Source: Chara braunii
Taxonomy: Eukaryota > Streptophyta > Charophyceae > Charales > Characeae
Assembly (NCBI GenBank): GCA_003427395.1
Contig: BFEA01000024.1
Location: 1,094,775 to 1,125,105 of the forward strand
Direction: 5' to 3'
DNA length: 30,331 nt
Position numbers and translations under genes: made by a program. Below the pieces are notes generated by a model. That model saw only the letters and a program-made list of their open reading frames with translations, searched no databases and was not told the origin of the DNA. This document shows positions 9,704-20,310 of this stretch, piece by piece. Within the stretch, counting starts at the first letter, position 1, and the number at the start of each line of letters is the position of its first letter.

Positions 9704-10840
9704 GAAGTGACTAACCTTCAGAGGAGCCACGGGGACGTGGAGGATCTCGAAAAAGTCTTTGCAGACATTCGTTTGAGCTTGCCCGACCGAGAGGGCGGCG
9801 AAGTCATGAGATCACCACCCGGGACAAAGCTTAGCTTTCATGCACTGCCCGTAGGGAAACTGAAAATCCAGATCGGGACTCATCATACCGACGCGTTAGT
9901 AGACGGGGGAGCAGAAATCACTCTCATAAGACGAGATTTCGCAACGATCACGGGATGTACCGTAAACAAGGAAGTAACAGAGAGCATCCGGGGAACTGGC
10001 GGGGAAATCCCGTTCACTGGGTACGTCACGAAGTCTGCTGTGAAGGCAGGAGTCAGGGAATCGATCTGGTCGTTTCAGCGGATGACCGTAATGGAGGAAA
10101 TGGACCATGACATAATCCTCGGGAGACCGTGGTGCGCGAACGTGGAGATGATAGGCATGCACTTGCACGATGGCTCATACATGGTAGACATAGAGGACCC
10201 CGTGACCGGCCGGGGAGAGCTCCTCCGACTCCTTGGAACGGGAGGAGACCCCCGAAAGGGGAAATTGGCAACATGGTCGCCGTCGTTCGAGGATAGCACG
10301 CGAAAAGGGGCTTTCGCACGGATGGAAGGTATGAGAGAAAGGGTAGAAATCATGATTGAGGAAGCATTCAACACAAAGGAGTGGATCAAGATGGGCTTGC
10401 CCCAGAAGAAGAGGAGGCAGGAGGACGAAGTCCTAGGTGTTATGGTAGCGGAAAAGGAGTCAGAGGTCGAACTTGGTGCTAGCCTGCCCAAACGGAAAGA
10501 AGTATGCATAGACGTGCCAAAAGTCGCACTCGAGATCCCCGATCTATTACAACTCATCAAGGCCCTCAGATACCACAAGGTAGGAGTGGATTCGGCAGCC
10601 TTGACCAAGTTCGAAAGAGAGGTGCAAAAGGGATATTGCCTGAATGGGAAACTAGTTAGTATTCAACCACGAGTCGTAGAGGCGACGGGGGCATATTCCG
10701 ACTGTTCATTTTTTAGGAGAAAGATCCCGGAAGGAAGTGTTCGAAAGTACAAGCCGGTAGGGAAGAAAGCAAAACCGGTCTCGATCCTGCTAGAGACATC
10801 AAAGGAAGAGGCTATGGAGAAGGAGGAAGAGGTCATTTGA
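9704..10840 (+). pseudogene. pol: Retroelement aspartic protease and linker
   Basis: The frame continues directly from Gag after its TAA, and no ATG is needed if the stop is read through or mutational. The protease lies at about residues 45-150 counted from 9707. ALVDGGAEITLI carries the catalytic Asp (residue 66) and ILGRPW is the second conserved segment of retropepsins. The catalytic triplet reads Asp-Gly-Gly, whereas most retropepsins have Asp-Ser/Thr-Gly; I cannot say whether this is normal for the lineage. The remaining ~220 residues are a Lys/Glu-rich linker ending at TGA 10838. The region has no frame break inside the protease itself. Confidence 0.8.
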
Positions 10841-11515
10841 GTGATCCGAGAAAGAAGGGCGACGGAGGGACATCGGATACCAGATGAGGTAGCTGACACA
10901 ATGAAGATAGGGATAGACGGGTTCTTAACGAAAGAAGAAACCCGCCTGATCAAAAGGATCTGCTAGGAGTTTCACCTGACATTTGCCTTTACTGATCACC
11001 AGAAGAGACGACTGGATGCGAAGCTGATCCCTCCGGTCAGAATCCACACGGTAGAACATGAGTGCTGGAATGACAAGGGGCCATCCTATGAATTTGGGAT
11101 AGTAGGAGAAGTAACAGACCTCCTCTGAGCAAAGATGGACTCCTTCGTTGCGGAGCCCACGGCATCGTCATACGCAAATCGGTGGTTCATCTTTCGAAAG
11201 CCTAACAAGATGCTAAGGTGGATTCAGGACCTGCAAAAGTTGAATGCGGTAACCATCCGGGATGCTGGCTCGCTACCACAAGCTGACTTATTAGCAGAAT
11301 CGCACGCCGGTCGGAGCATTTACTCCCTGATAGATCTGTACTCAGGGTACGACCAGCTTCCGTTGGATGTTCGGGACAGGCCATACACCGCTATGCACAC
11401 CCCTGTAGGCCAACTACAGATACAAAGTGACCCTTATGGGATTCACAAACGCGGTGGCCGAAGCGCAACGCAGGATGCTCGCCGTGGCTGGGGACATATT
11501 CCCAGAAAAATGTGA
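10841..11515 (+). pseudogene. pol: N-terminal half of reverse transcriptase, stops and frameshift
   Basis: RT copies element RNA into DNA. This part stays in the frame of gag and protease but has TAG 10964 and TGA 11126. It holds the conserved RT blocks RWFIFRKPNK, RWIQDLQKLNAVTIRDAG, SLIDLYSGYDQLPLD (first catalytic Asp) and YTAMHTPVGQLQIQ. Just after this, near the A-run at 11424-11426, the sequence shifts by one base. The matching continuation (VTLMGFTNAVAEAQ) is read in the other frame from 11427. Codons after about 11426 to the stop at 11515 are nonsense. In-frame conserved text on both sides of each stop argues for mutation rather than an intron. Confidence 0.85.
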
Positions 11516-13682
11516 GCCTTACATCGATGACAATCCGATCAAAGGCGCGCAGGAGAAGGACGAGACGAAATTTCAGCCAGGGATCCGACGTTTTGTGTGG
11601 GACCACCTACAGTACATCAAGGAATTACTCCGCCGGTTCCTAGTATACAACATTACGGTTAATGGACCAAAGAGGATCCTAGCAGTACCGGAGGTAACTA
11701 TACTAGGATTTCGTTGCGGTGCTTACGGTAGGAAGCCGAATCCGGCAAAGACCGACAAGATATCACAGTGGCTGACACCACTGCGCACGACGATGGAGGT
11801 AAGGGCATTCCTAGGCGTAGTCGGCTTTTGGAGGATCTTCATTAAGAACTTTGCCAAGATTGCGGAGCCTATCCGGGCTATGATCAGGGAAGAAGAAACC
11901 ATGGATTGGACGGAGGAGCGAGAAGGAGTTGTCCAAAGGATCAAGGACATATTGACATCTGAGACTGTCGCCCTGTCCGCGCCTTGTTTTAATGACGAAG
12001 TAGGACGACCCTTCATCCTAGAGACGGATGAAGGACCTATGACCGTAGGAGGTGTGTTGATTCAAAGGGATGAGGGAGGAAAAGAAAGGCCAATTAGGTT
12101 TGAAAGTAGAACCCTGAACTCCGCAGAGCGGCGGTACTCACAGTTCAAGAAGGAGGNCCTAGCCATCTTGCACTGTCTTAAGACCTTTCAGGCCTACCTA
12201 TTTGGGAGGCGGTTCATCCTCAGGATCGATCCGACGAATGTTGCAGGGGCCTTAAAGAATTACAGCCCTATAGATCCGACAGTGGGGAGATGGGTAGGAT
12301 TTATCTGGCAGTTCGATTATAAGATCGAACGGATTGCAGGAATTAAGAACAAGGCTGATGGGCTGAGCCGGGTCTGCATCACTCCCGAAGGGGTGGAGGA
12401 TGCGGAGCGCATAGACGCGTTCCTCGAATACGAAGGAGAAACTCTTGCGGTGGATAACGAAAGGATGAGCGAAGGATGCACGTCGGGAGAACTGTTGATC
12501 CAGACTTTGGAGAAGGGGGCACCTGCCGTAGTAGCAGAACTTAGAGAAGGACCAGTCACCACTCGAGGACGCAGAGAAGAAAATGACTCATGGGGAACGA
12601 TAGTAGGACCGAAAGAGGAGCTAATAGCAATGGCGGTCGAGGGAGGCCGGGAAGCAGTGATGAGCTTAGTGGAATCTTGGGAAAGGAAAGAATTGCGATG
12701 GTTGGTAAATCAGGTGCAGGAAGGAAAGGATGGGGGCAAGGAAGGAGAGGAGTTTTTCTATGTCCAATCATACGAAGGGCTCTTTCGGGAGATCGGGCTG
12801 TTATTGGTAGGAAACAAACAACCTACCGAAGTCAGTATTAAAGCAAGAGAAGAAGCCGAAAGGTATGTCCTAAGGGGCGGGCATTTGTTCCGAAGGGAGG
12901 AAGGTGTTATGCCCAGAAGGGTTGTGTGCGGAAGATCTAGGCAAGTAGATGTTATCCAGGCAATGCACGATGGGTTGGCTGGACGTCATCGGTCGTCCAA
13001 AGGAACGCTTGCAAAGATGACGCCACTCTATTATTGGCCAGGCATGGCAGGCATGGTCGCCATATACTGCCAGACTTGCCTTATTTGCCAAGAACGAAGC
13101 TCGGTGCGGGTCTTCGAGCCGCTTAGACCAACACGGGTGCTAGGGCCGGGACATCTGGTCCACCTCGACCTTGCGGTTATGCCTGTATCAACGGATGGGT
13201 ACAGGTATATCCTGGATGCGCGAGATAACTTGAGTGGGTTCGTGGAGGCGGTCGCTCTCAAGAAAAAGACAGGGAGGAGTATGGCGGACTGGATAGAAGA
13301 CTTCTACTTGAGGCATCCGTTCGTCATGAGGTTTATAGCAGACAATGGGACGGAGTTTGTAAACCAAGAAGTATTGGGGATGCTTAAGAGACTCTGCGTA
13401 CCGATCAAACTCATCGAGCCGTATCACCCTGAGGCCAATGCACCTGTGCAAAGGGGGCACCGAACCTTGAAGAACACGATTGCGAAGCTCGCAGCGGACC
13501 ATCTGGGGAACTGGCCTAGGTATCTTAAGCAGGCTGTCTTTGCAGAGAATATGACCCCTAAAAGGACAACAGGATGTATCCCGGCAGAGCTTTGGTACGG
13601 AAGAGAGATCGACTTTCCTGTGGAAGCCTTGATACCTACCTGGAATAGATTAGATGATGATCCGCAAATGACCACTGAATAG
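11427..13682 (+). pseudogene. pol: Reverse transcriptase C-terminal half, RNase H and integrase core
   Basis: Residues are counted from 11427. RT continues with MGFTNAVAEAQ and the catalytic YIDD box (32-35), then thumb/connection blocks LGFRCGAYGRKP and RAFLGVVGFWRIF. RNase H spans about 190-315: the ETDEGP Asp at 201, KExLAILHC (X from the N at 12157), the DPTNVAGAL strand and KADGLSRV. The integrase zinc-binding domain has H514, H521, C551, C554. The catalytic core has D581 (HLDLAV) and D639 (IADNGTEF), with 35 residues between D639 and position 675. Codon CAA (13449-13451) puts Gln at 675, where DD35E integrases have Glu. TAG 13680 ends the ORF before the integrase tail. Domain order is that of Ty3/Gypsy. 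Confidence 0.93.
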
Positions 13683-14069
13683 TTAATTGAGGCAAGATGT
13701 CAACAGATCCTTAAGAACGAGGAGGTCATGGAGGACATCGCCAACCGAGTACTAGACAGCAGAATGAGGGCCAAAGCAAGGTGGGACCAGGTTAAGAATG
13801 TCAGAAAGGAGCCACTTCAAGTAGGAGAGATGGTATTGCTAAGGAACTCGGCACTAGAAAGTACTTGGTCGGGACAGCTAGGAAGGAGGTTCAAAGGCCC
13901 CTACCGGGTCGCCAAGCGGGTGAGACTGAACACCTTCGAACTAGAAGGTTTGGATGAAACTGGATTGAAAGGGCCCTTCCTGGGGCAACGATTGGTCAGG
14001 TTTCTAAGTCGGGATCCAGTGGAACAATGGCTTCAGGAGGCCGAAGATAAGAAAACTGAGGAGCCATAA
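13683..14069 (+). pseudogene. pol: Integrase C-terminal domain with GPY motif
   Basis: This is the same frame as the 11427 ORF, resumed after TAG 13680. It reads as the end of integrase. Arg/Lys-rich helices (RMRAKARWDQVKNV) come first, followed by VGEMVLLRN. RRFKGPYRVAKRV is the GPY/F motif typical of Ty3/Gypsy and gammaretroviral-type integrases. LEGLDETGLKGPFLGQRLVRF follows, where a chromodomain might begin in chromoviruses. No chromodomain is seen. A TAA at 14067 ends the coding region. Confidence 0.85.
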
Positions 14070-14640
14070 GCTAAAGACTGACCACAGTCTTGCCCACACT
14101 ATGGTTTGTCTCTGACCATGTTCATGGGGCTGTCATTTTTTTTTGGGGACTGACGCTTTGGCCTGTACTGACTGAGGTTGAAAGGCAGCGTGACTTGGGG
14201 GTTTGCAATATCTGGCTTGTGCGACGATGGGAAGGGATGTTTGGGGCATTGTACCATAGTTTTTGACGGGAAAAAAATGAGATTTTTACGAACAACGCTT
14301 GTGCATAAGGGAGGGGAATGTATAAAAGGGGCATGATGCGAAGGATACTGGGAGCATTTTTGGAAAAGGAGCCGTCTACCGGACTGGGGGGGGGATGTGT
14401 GTATGCAGGGCATTGCGGATGTTGTTTTGTTATACAGAACCTAGGAGAAAACCGAGAGAAGACAAAAGAATGGAATTCGGCAATGAGAACGACAGCGGGG
14501 CGATCAACAGGCCTACCGGAGGGGGGGAAGCAGGACCGAGCCAAGGGAGGAGGGAGGCGAAGAGAAAGTTGTACATAGGACTCATGGGTGGGCCAGTGTT
14601 GTGTGTCGTCCATGGATTTCTGTCAACTTAAGCAAGCGAT
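14070..14640 (+). other. 3' flank of the retroelement with polypurine tract and TATA-like box
   Basis: A purine tract AAGGGAGGGGAA (about 14307-14318) is followed by TGTATAAAAGG, which could be a polypurine tract abutting a TG-starting 3' LTR. I found no matching copy upstream of gag, so the LTR call is weak. An ATG at 14470 opens a 53-codon frame with an acidic, Gly-rich start (MEFGNENDSG). In layout (purine tract, TATA-like box, ATG after 100-150 bp, Glu/Gly/Arg-rich start) this resembles the leader before gag at 7390-7700, but the base identity is low. No established gene. Confidence 0.4.
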
Positions 14641-14664
14641 CAACCCCGCAGGCAATCGATCAGC

Positions 14665-14752
14665 GAAATGAATCATCAGCCAGATCGAAATGAGTCATCA
14701 CCCAGATCGGAATGAATCTTCAGAAAGATCGGAGTGAATCTTCAGCCTGCGC
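14665..14752. repeat. Four tandem 22-bp units
   Basis: Units start at 14665, 14687, 14709 and 14731 and share the pattern GRARTGARTCWTCA followed by an AGATC-like end. They lie at the change from retroelement-like to GC-rich sequence. Confidence 0.85.
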
Positions 14753-15618
14753 GGTTGATCGGCTGCGCAAGATGAATCTATGCAAGGACGACACAATCGC
14801 GCACTTGAGCACATGTGCATACGGGCACTCCGCTGGAGACGCGCGCATTGCAAATGCACACACTCGTTCACAAGACAGGTGGTGGGGAGCAGGTCGCGCC
14901 TGTAGGACACACGCGCATTGCATACATGCCACATCATGCATCCGCGAACAAAAACCTTCCGCATGGAGACGCGCACATGCACATGCACACACTCGTTCAG
15001 TCTACATAAACACATCCGCACACACAGACACACGGAGTGAATAGCGATCGAGTCGAAATGGACACGTGCCAACTCACCGGATGAACCCGTAGCCAATGGA
15101 AGAATACGCAAGCAGGTGGACGCGCACAAGCGGATGACCACGCGAGCAGGTTGACGTGATAGGTGGACGATAAAGCGATCTGCGAGGAATATGGCGTGGA
15201 CAGACACGTGAAAGGTCGGCAACGAGTGCGGTGCGACGCGGAAGGTGACGTGGAACGCAACGCGGAAGGTGAAGGAGGACGATGTGCGTTGGTCCGACGG
15301 AGGTTTGCCTCGTTCTGCTTGCAAGCTATGGCGCTCCGCCTGTGAGGGGCGCTGGTGTTGGCGGCAATGCCAGTGCGAGACGTCCGTCCGGCAGCATCTC
15401 ACCAGCGAAAACTCAGAATACGGCCTGATTCGCACGGGCGCCGCTCGAATTTGTACGCGCGAGGATTTCAAGCCCCCACGCATAATCCTTATCGGCCTTG
15501 CGCGCAAATGGTCCGTGGGTCGCCGAACGACAGTCTGATTCGCACATCGTGCGCATCGTGCGGTGGTGCGACGTCGAAATCCACGAGAGGGGGGGCCGGT
15601 GCGAACGTCATGAAAAAA
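14753..15618. repeat. GC-rich spacer with dispersed short direct repeats
   Basis: No gene supported. A 35-36 bp direct repeat starting GGAGACGCGC and ending ATGCACACACTCGTTCA occurs at 14835-14870 and 14965-14999. Short CA-rich and GCGCGCA-type words recur to about 15040. Overlapping ORFs on both strands are Cys/His/Arg-rich products of these repeats. Confidence 0.6.
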
Positions 15619-15838
15619 NNNNNNNNNNNNNNNNNNNNNNNNNNNNNNNNNNNNNNNNNNNNNNNNNNNNNNNNNNNNNNNNNNNNNNNNNNNNNNNNNN
15701 NNNNNNNNNNNNNNNNNNNNNNNNNNNNNNNNNNNNNNNNNNNNNNNNNNNNNNNNNNNNNNNNNNNNNNNNNNNNNNNNNNNNNNNNNNNNNNNNNNNN
15801 NNNNNNNNNNNNNNNNNNNNNNNNNNNNNNNNNNNNNN
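15619..15838. other. Assembly gap, 220 N
   Basis: A run of N from 15619 to 15838. Sequence on the two sides should not be assumed contiguous or of the stated spacing. Confidence 1.
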
Positions 15839-16424
15839 GTTGGGGGTCGTTGGCGGTGGCGGTTGCGCCAGCCTAAACAACGAAGTCACCGTCTGGGCGT
15901 CCGATTTGCAGATCGGACGGTCGACGTTTGTCGTCCAAAATCACGGCGGGCTGGTCTTTCCGTGCGGTCCCGCGGCAGTTGGAGGACGGATTTGGATGCC
16001 AGTGAACAGCTACCTCGGGTTTGGTGCAACCCATTCGCATCTCCCGCCCACGAGCGCATTCGAACGCGACGTGACCTCCGCGACATCGGCCATCGCCTTC
16101 GCTGCCTCGCAATCGCGCCACGTGTTTCCGAGTGTGGGCTTCTGGGTTTCCGCTCTTCATCCCAGTCGATGCCATCTCCTGTCCTTGCGTTTTGAATCAG
16201 CGCGTGTCCGCCATTGTCTGCGCTCTGCCCTCGCCAACGAGCCGCTCCCGTCCTTCAATGTTTCGCATCAACGAGATCCAAGGCTGGGTAGCGGGGCGTA
16301 CTGAGAGAGCAGGAGAGACAGTTGTCGCGACGGGTGCGGTGGAAGATAAGCGGGTGCCACGTGGGCTGCGCGCGACCATGGTCTATTTCAAAAAACGCGC
16401 TTTGGCCTTCAAGCGGAGGATGTC
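15839..16424. other. No gene recognised; one near-perfect 20-bp palindrome
   Basis: GC-rich spacer. GTCCGATTTGCAGATCGGAC at 15899-15918 is a palindrome with one mismatched pair. ORFs here have no recognisable domain and no codon pattern like the real ORFs elsewhere. Confidence 0.4.
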
Positions 16425-16466
16425 GATCATCCACGTGCCGCTCACCACGAAAGCACGTGGATGATC
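16425..16466. repeat. Perfect 14-bp inverted repeat (hairpin)
   Basis: GATCATCCACGTGC at 16425-16438 is the exact reverse complement of 16453-16466, with a 14-nt loop. The right arm belongs to the first unit of the direct repeat at 16448-16672. Confidence 0.9.
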
Positions 16467-16672
16467 AGCGCGCACTCTACGGCGCCAATCCAGGGGGAGC
16501 TGGTGTCGTCTCCATCCGAAAGCACGTGGACGATCAGCGCGCGCTCTTGGCGTTGGTAGTGCGCGATGCGCCACCGCATTGTGCACGCCCAACGCCACGT
16601 ATGTGCGTACACACGACGTGAACATCATCCATCCGAGAGACGGGGGATGATCAGCGCTCGCTCCTAGCGCTG
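16448..16672. repeat. Three direct repeats containing GATCAGCGC
   Basis: Units starting CGAAAGCACGTGGA lie at 16448 and 16517, and a diverged one (CCGAGAGACGGGGGA) at 16634. Each is followed by TGATCAGCGC or CGATCAGCGC and a CTCT/CTCC-GCG stretch. Confidence 0.85.
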
Positions 16673-16939
16673 GTCGTGAGTGATGCCATGGAGCATTGCG
16701 TACGATCAACGCCAGGACTTGGATGGTGTTTCTTCGCCGTGTGCGCCACGTGTTTCGTGGCGATGGCCTCGTTGAATAACGAACAACGCCCGTGAGAACA
16801 CACAGCTTGATTGTTGTAGTTCGCCCGTATCCGGACTTCCCTTTCCGCCTGGTATTCCTACCCACCATTGCCGTTTTTTGGTTGGCGGTTATTGGTTTCG
16901 CGCTTCTTGTTGCAATGGCGTCCGCCAGCGCCTTGAGGG

Positions 16940-19900
16940 CGACAACACGAAGTTCGGATCCTGGCGGACTTGCGGTTTGGCGCTTGCCACGCCGCGAGCT
17001 GCTTAGGTGATTCTTTTCGTGTTCCTTCCGGCATGGTGTCGCCGCATAAATACACAAATATAGCAGCGCCCACAGCAAAAACAAAACACTGTCTTTTTGT
17101 CAAGTTCGGATTCGAGCGGACTTCGACGTTCGCCATTTATTTTACCGCCCTTACCAACGCCCCGCGCTTTCGCATGTGTTTGGTTGCCGGATACCGTTCG
17201 GTGCACAAAAGTGCCAGCCTTGAGAATTGCCTTATGAGGGTTTAAAGGGGGTTGAGCAACAGCTTGTGTGCGGCCGCTGACCTCCCTCCCAATCTGCGAC
17301 GTGCAGCGCAGAAACCGGTTCCTCGCCACTCCTGCCGATTCCAAGTTCGGATCCCGGCGGACTTTTAGTTTCCGGATGAATCAGACCACACTATTCGACG
17401 GCCTGGCCTGTCGCGATGGTTTGCATTGTAAGAGACCTTTCGGTATGCAGAAGCGCTTGCGAGCAGAGGGTCTTGCGAATTGCCCTTATAGGGGTTTATG
17501 TGGGTACTCAAAATTAATCGCCTTCCGAATTGCCCTTATAGGGGTTTATGGGGGTTGTCATCAGTTGCAGAGGCCGTGTCCGTTCTCTGTCCACCGTCCA
17601 CGCTTGTGTGCGCCCGCTTACATGCTCGTGTTTCGGCGTGCTTTTCGGTTCGCGCTAACACACGTCGATGTTTCCAGTGCGAGAAATGGGTGTCGCCTTC
17701 GCGACTTCACGAGCCGGGGTTTGAAGGGGTTGCAGGGGGCTCTTTCGCCCACCGCTGCATTTTTCGTGTCCACGCCGCTGAGAGGTGCGAGTTCCGCGAG
17801 GTGTTGTACTGGTAGCTGTGAGTGAAACAGCGTACGACATGCTTGTGTGGCGATGGGGAGAGTCGGTGTTAACAAGGGTCAATTGGGGGTCCTGCTGCGC
17901 CGATTCGTAAAGTGTTGCATCAAAGATGGCCCTTTCTTTTGTCCGTGCTCTCGTTGCACGGACACTCGAGGACGGCAGAGCCTCTATTCGATACGGCCGC
18001 ACACCCCTCCACGATCCGACGTGCGGCGCAGAAAACGGTTCCCCACCACACCTGCAACTGCCAAGTTCGGATCACGGCGGGCTTTGAGGTCCCGCCTAAA
18101 TCTAACCACACTTTTCAACGGCCTGGCATGCCGAATGTGATCAGATTGTCAGAAACCTTTTGGTGTGCAGGAGTGGTCGTGGGAGTGCTGCGGGCTTGCG
18201 AAAAGCGCTTATAGGGGTTTATGGGGGTCGTCGCCAGTGACAGAGGCCAGTTCCGTTCTCGGTCTGCCGTCGATCTTCGTTGCCCTCCAAAGGGTTTAAC
18301 CGTCGCGATGCGTGGAGTGTTGTCGCTGACATGCTCCTGTTTCGGCGTGCTTTCCATTTCGCGCGGTCACATTTCGACGTTTTCAGCGCTCGAATTGGGG
18401 GTCGCCGTCTCGACTGCACGCACAAGGGTTTGTAGGGGTTGCAGGGGGGTCTTTCAGCAAAGGCTAAATTTATTCTTGTCCCCGCTGCGGAGATGTTCGA
18501 GTTCCACGAGTTGTGCTACTGGTAGCTGTGAGTGAAACACCGGACGACCTTGGTTTGACGATGGGGAGAATCGTTGTTAACAGGGGTCATTTGTGGGGTC
18601 CTTCAGCGCCAGACTGTTAAGTGCTGCATCCACCACTGCCCTTTCTTCCGTGCGTGCTCTCGTTCCACGGACACTCGAGAGCGGCGGAGCCTTTATTCGA
18701 TACACCCTCGCATATCGTTCCTTGTGCGCACCCTATGACCCTCCCTTCCACTCCCCGACGGGCCGCGGAAAAAAAGGTTCCTCGCCATTCCTGCGACCGC
18801 CAAGTTCGGATCCTGGCGGACTTTGAGGTTCCGCCTTAATCTAAGCGCACTATTCAACCTCCAAAACGGTTCCTCGCCAATCCTGCAGCCGCCAAGTTCG
18901 GATCCTGGCGGACTTTGAGGTTCCGCCTATATCAAAGCACACTATTTAACGACCAGGGCTCTCGCATGTGTTTGCATTGTCAGAGACCTTTTCGTATGCA
19001 GAAGTGCTCGCGAGAGTACTGTGGATGCTCAAAATTACACGCCTTGTGAGTTGCCCTTATAGGGGTTTAAGGGGGTTTAACAGTCGCGATGCGTGGAGAC
19101 TTGTCGCTGGCACGCTCGTGTTCCGGCGTGCTTTTCGGTTCGCTCTATTAGACGTCGACGTCGCCAGAGCGCGAATTGGGGGTCGCCTTGGCCACTCAGG
19201 ATTTGTAGGGGTTGCATGGGGGTTCAATCAGCCACGGCTACGTTTTTCTTGTCCACGCCGCGGAGATGTGCGAGTTCCACGAGCTGTTCAAATCGTAGGT
19301 GTGACTGAAACACCGGACGAGCTCGCTTTCAAGATGGGGAGAATCGGTGTTAACAGGGGTCAATTGGGCATCCTGCAGCACCAATTTCTGAAGTACTGCA
19401 TCCACCACTGCCCTTTCTTCTATGCATGATCTCATCCAGCGGACGTTCGAGTGCGGCAGAGCCTTTATTCGATACGCCCACACATACCGTTCCTTGTATG
19501 CATCCGCTGACCCTCCAAATCTTTGACGTGCCACGCAGAAACCGCTTCTTCGCCACTCCTGCAACCGCCAAGTTCGGATCCCGGCGGACTTTGCGATCGC
19601 CAACTTCCTAAACCGGTACCTCGCCACTCCTGCAACCGCCAACTTCGGAGATCGCCTTGTCAATTACACGGATCGGGGTTTGTCGGGGTGACTCTTACAC
19701 CGAACGGGCTCGTTTTGTCGATAGGGAGAATCGGTATTAACAGAGGTCGATTGGGGCCAACAATGGTGTTAACAGGGGTCGATTGGGGTCGGGGTGACTC
19801 TGACACCCGCGACTAGCCTTTCTTCTAACTGCGGGAGAGCGTGGAAACATTCTTGGCGCCATAAGAAACCGCCAAGTTCGGATCACGGTGAACTTTCGAG

Positions 19901-20310
19901 TTCCGGGTGATGCTAACCGTCTCTTTCCACGGCCTGGTCCATTGCGTATGTTTTCGTTGTCGGAGAGCTATGGGTGCGCAGTCAACCTCGCCGTGTGTGG
20001 TGCCGTGACTGGGGTATATGGGGGTTGTTGGTGGTGGCAGTCGTAAATGTCGTCCGCGTGCGAAGGCGCTTCAGTGTCGAAGCCGCGCAAAGGCTTGGAG
20101 TCCTAGCACACAGCCTCCTGATCGATGTGCGGTTAGTAGGGGTTTGTGGGGGTCGCCTGAGGGTCATTAAGCCATGTTTTCTCTAGCCTCCTACCTCTCA
20201 TAGTCTTGCATTCCTGATCACGATTGGCCGACAGTCAATTCACAGCGACCAATTCATGACCGGTTTGCCGTCGATTCGATTTCTCCCAAATTCGGGTCCC
20301 GGCGGACTTC
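16940..20310 (+). repeat. Left array: tandem ~720-bp units, forward orientation
   Basis: Recurrent blocks appear in the same order. (1) GTTAACAGGGGTCAATTGGG: 17868, 18574, 19347, 19762, and diverged at 19734. (2) A block with GGACACTCGAG and CAGAGCCT: about 17960, 18670, 19445. (3) The 22-bp dyad motif within CCTCGCCACTCCTGCAACCG-type flanks: 17343, 18063, 18802, 19570. (4) GCCCTTATAGGGGTTTATGG: 17476/17526, 18198, 19048. (5) A block with TTTCGGCGTGCTTT and AGTTCCACGAG. Main spacings are 676-775 bp. Local rearrangements include a 50-bp duplication at 17476/17526 and a 92-bp duplication of the dyad block at 18802/18894. ORFs inside are short and out of phase between units, so the array looks non-coding. 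Confidence 0.9.
16950..20309 (+). repeat. 22-bp dyad motif, forward copies in left array
   Basis: Copies start at 16950, 17102, 17343, 18063, 18802, 18894, 19570, 19874 and 20288, each spanning 22 bp. The consensus is AAGTTCGGATC, two variable bases, then GGCGGACTT. The two ends are an imperfect inverted repeat (AAGTTCG on one strand, AAGTCCG on the other). Most copies are followed by TGAGGTTCCGCC and preceded by CCGCC, so GGCGG can pair on both sides. A degenerate copy lies at 16817-16838. Confidence 0.9.

Larger units (their letters stand above)
7502..14069 (+). mobile_element. Ty3/Gypsy-type retroelement coding region, degenerate
   Basis: Gag with a zinc knuckle, aspartic protease, reverse transcriptase, RNase H and integrase follow in Ty3/Gypsy order, with a GPY/F-type integrase tail. 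Gag, protease and the start of RT share one frame, interrupted by stops at 7532, 9701, 10838, 10964 and 11126. RT then shifts frame near 11424-11426 and the rest reads in a second frame, with a stop at 13680. The integrase lacks its third acidic residue. This copy is not autonomous. LTRs, primer site and target duplication were not found, so the true ends are unknown. The element may extend left to include the 4.5-7.0 kb ORFs and right to about 14.64 kb. Confidence 0.9.

Noticed and set aside
10838-11134. Ogre-like intron between protease and RT
   Set aside because: The segment reads as conserved RT-leading protein on both sides of each stop (FAFTDHQKRRLD, PPVRIHTVEHE), so it is coding sequence with nonsense changes rather than an intron.
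14470-14631. Envelope-like or third ORF after pol
   Set aside because: Only 53 codons, with no signal peptide, clear membrane span or cleavage site. Not enough to support an env call.
7300-14700. LTR pair around gag-pol
   Set aside because: With few stops in pol, LTRs should still be very similar. No near-identical segments were seen upstream of gag and downstream of pol by eye. A dot plot would settle it.
14698-15507. 269-codon minus-strand ORF
   Set aside because: Cys/His/Arg-rich translation of CA- and GCGC-rich repeats, with no domain and several competing frames of similar length.
16383-17084. 233-codon minus-strand ORF
   Set aside because: It crosses the GATCAGCGC repeats and the start of the left array, has Arg/Thr/Pro-biased composition and no recognisable domain.
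17476-20150. Interstitial telomere repeats
   Set aside because: The G-rich text occurs in pairs within ~720-bp units and does not form runs of TTTAGGG or a similar short repeat.
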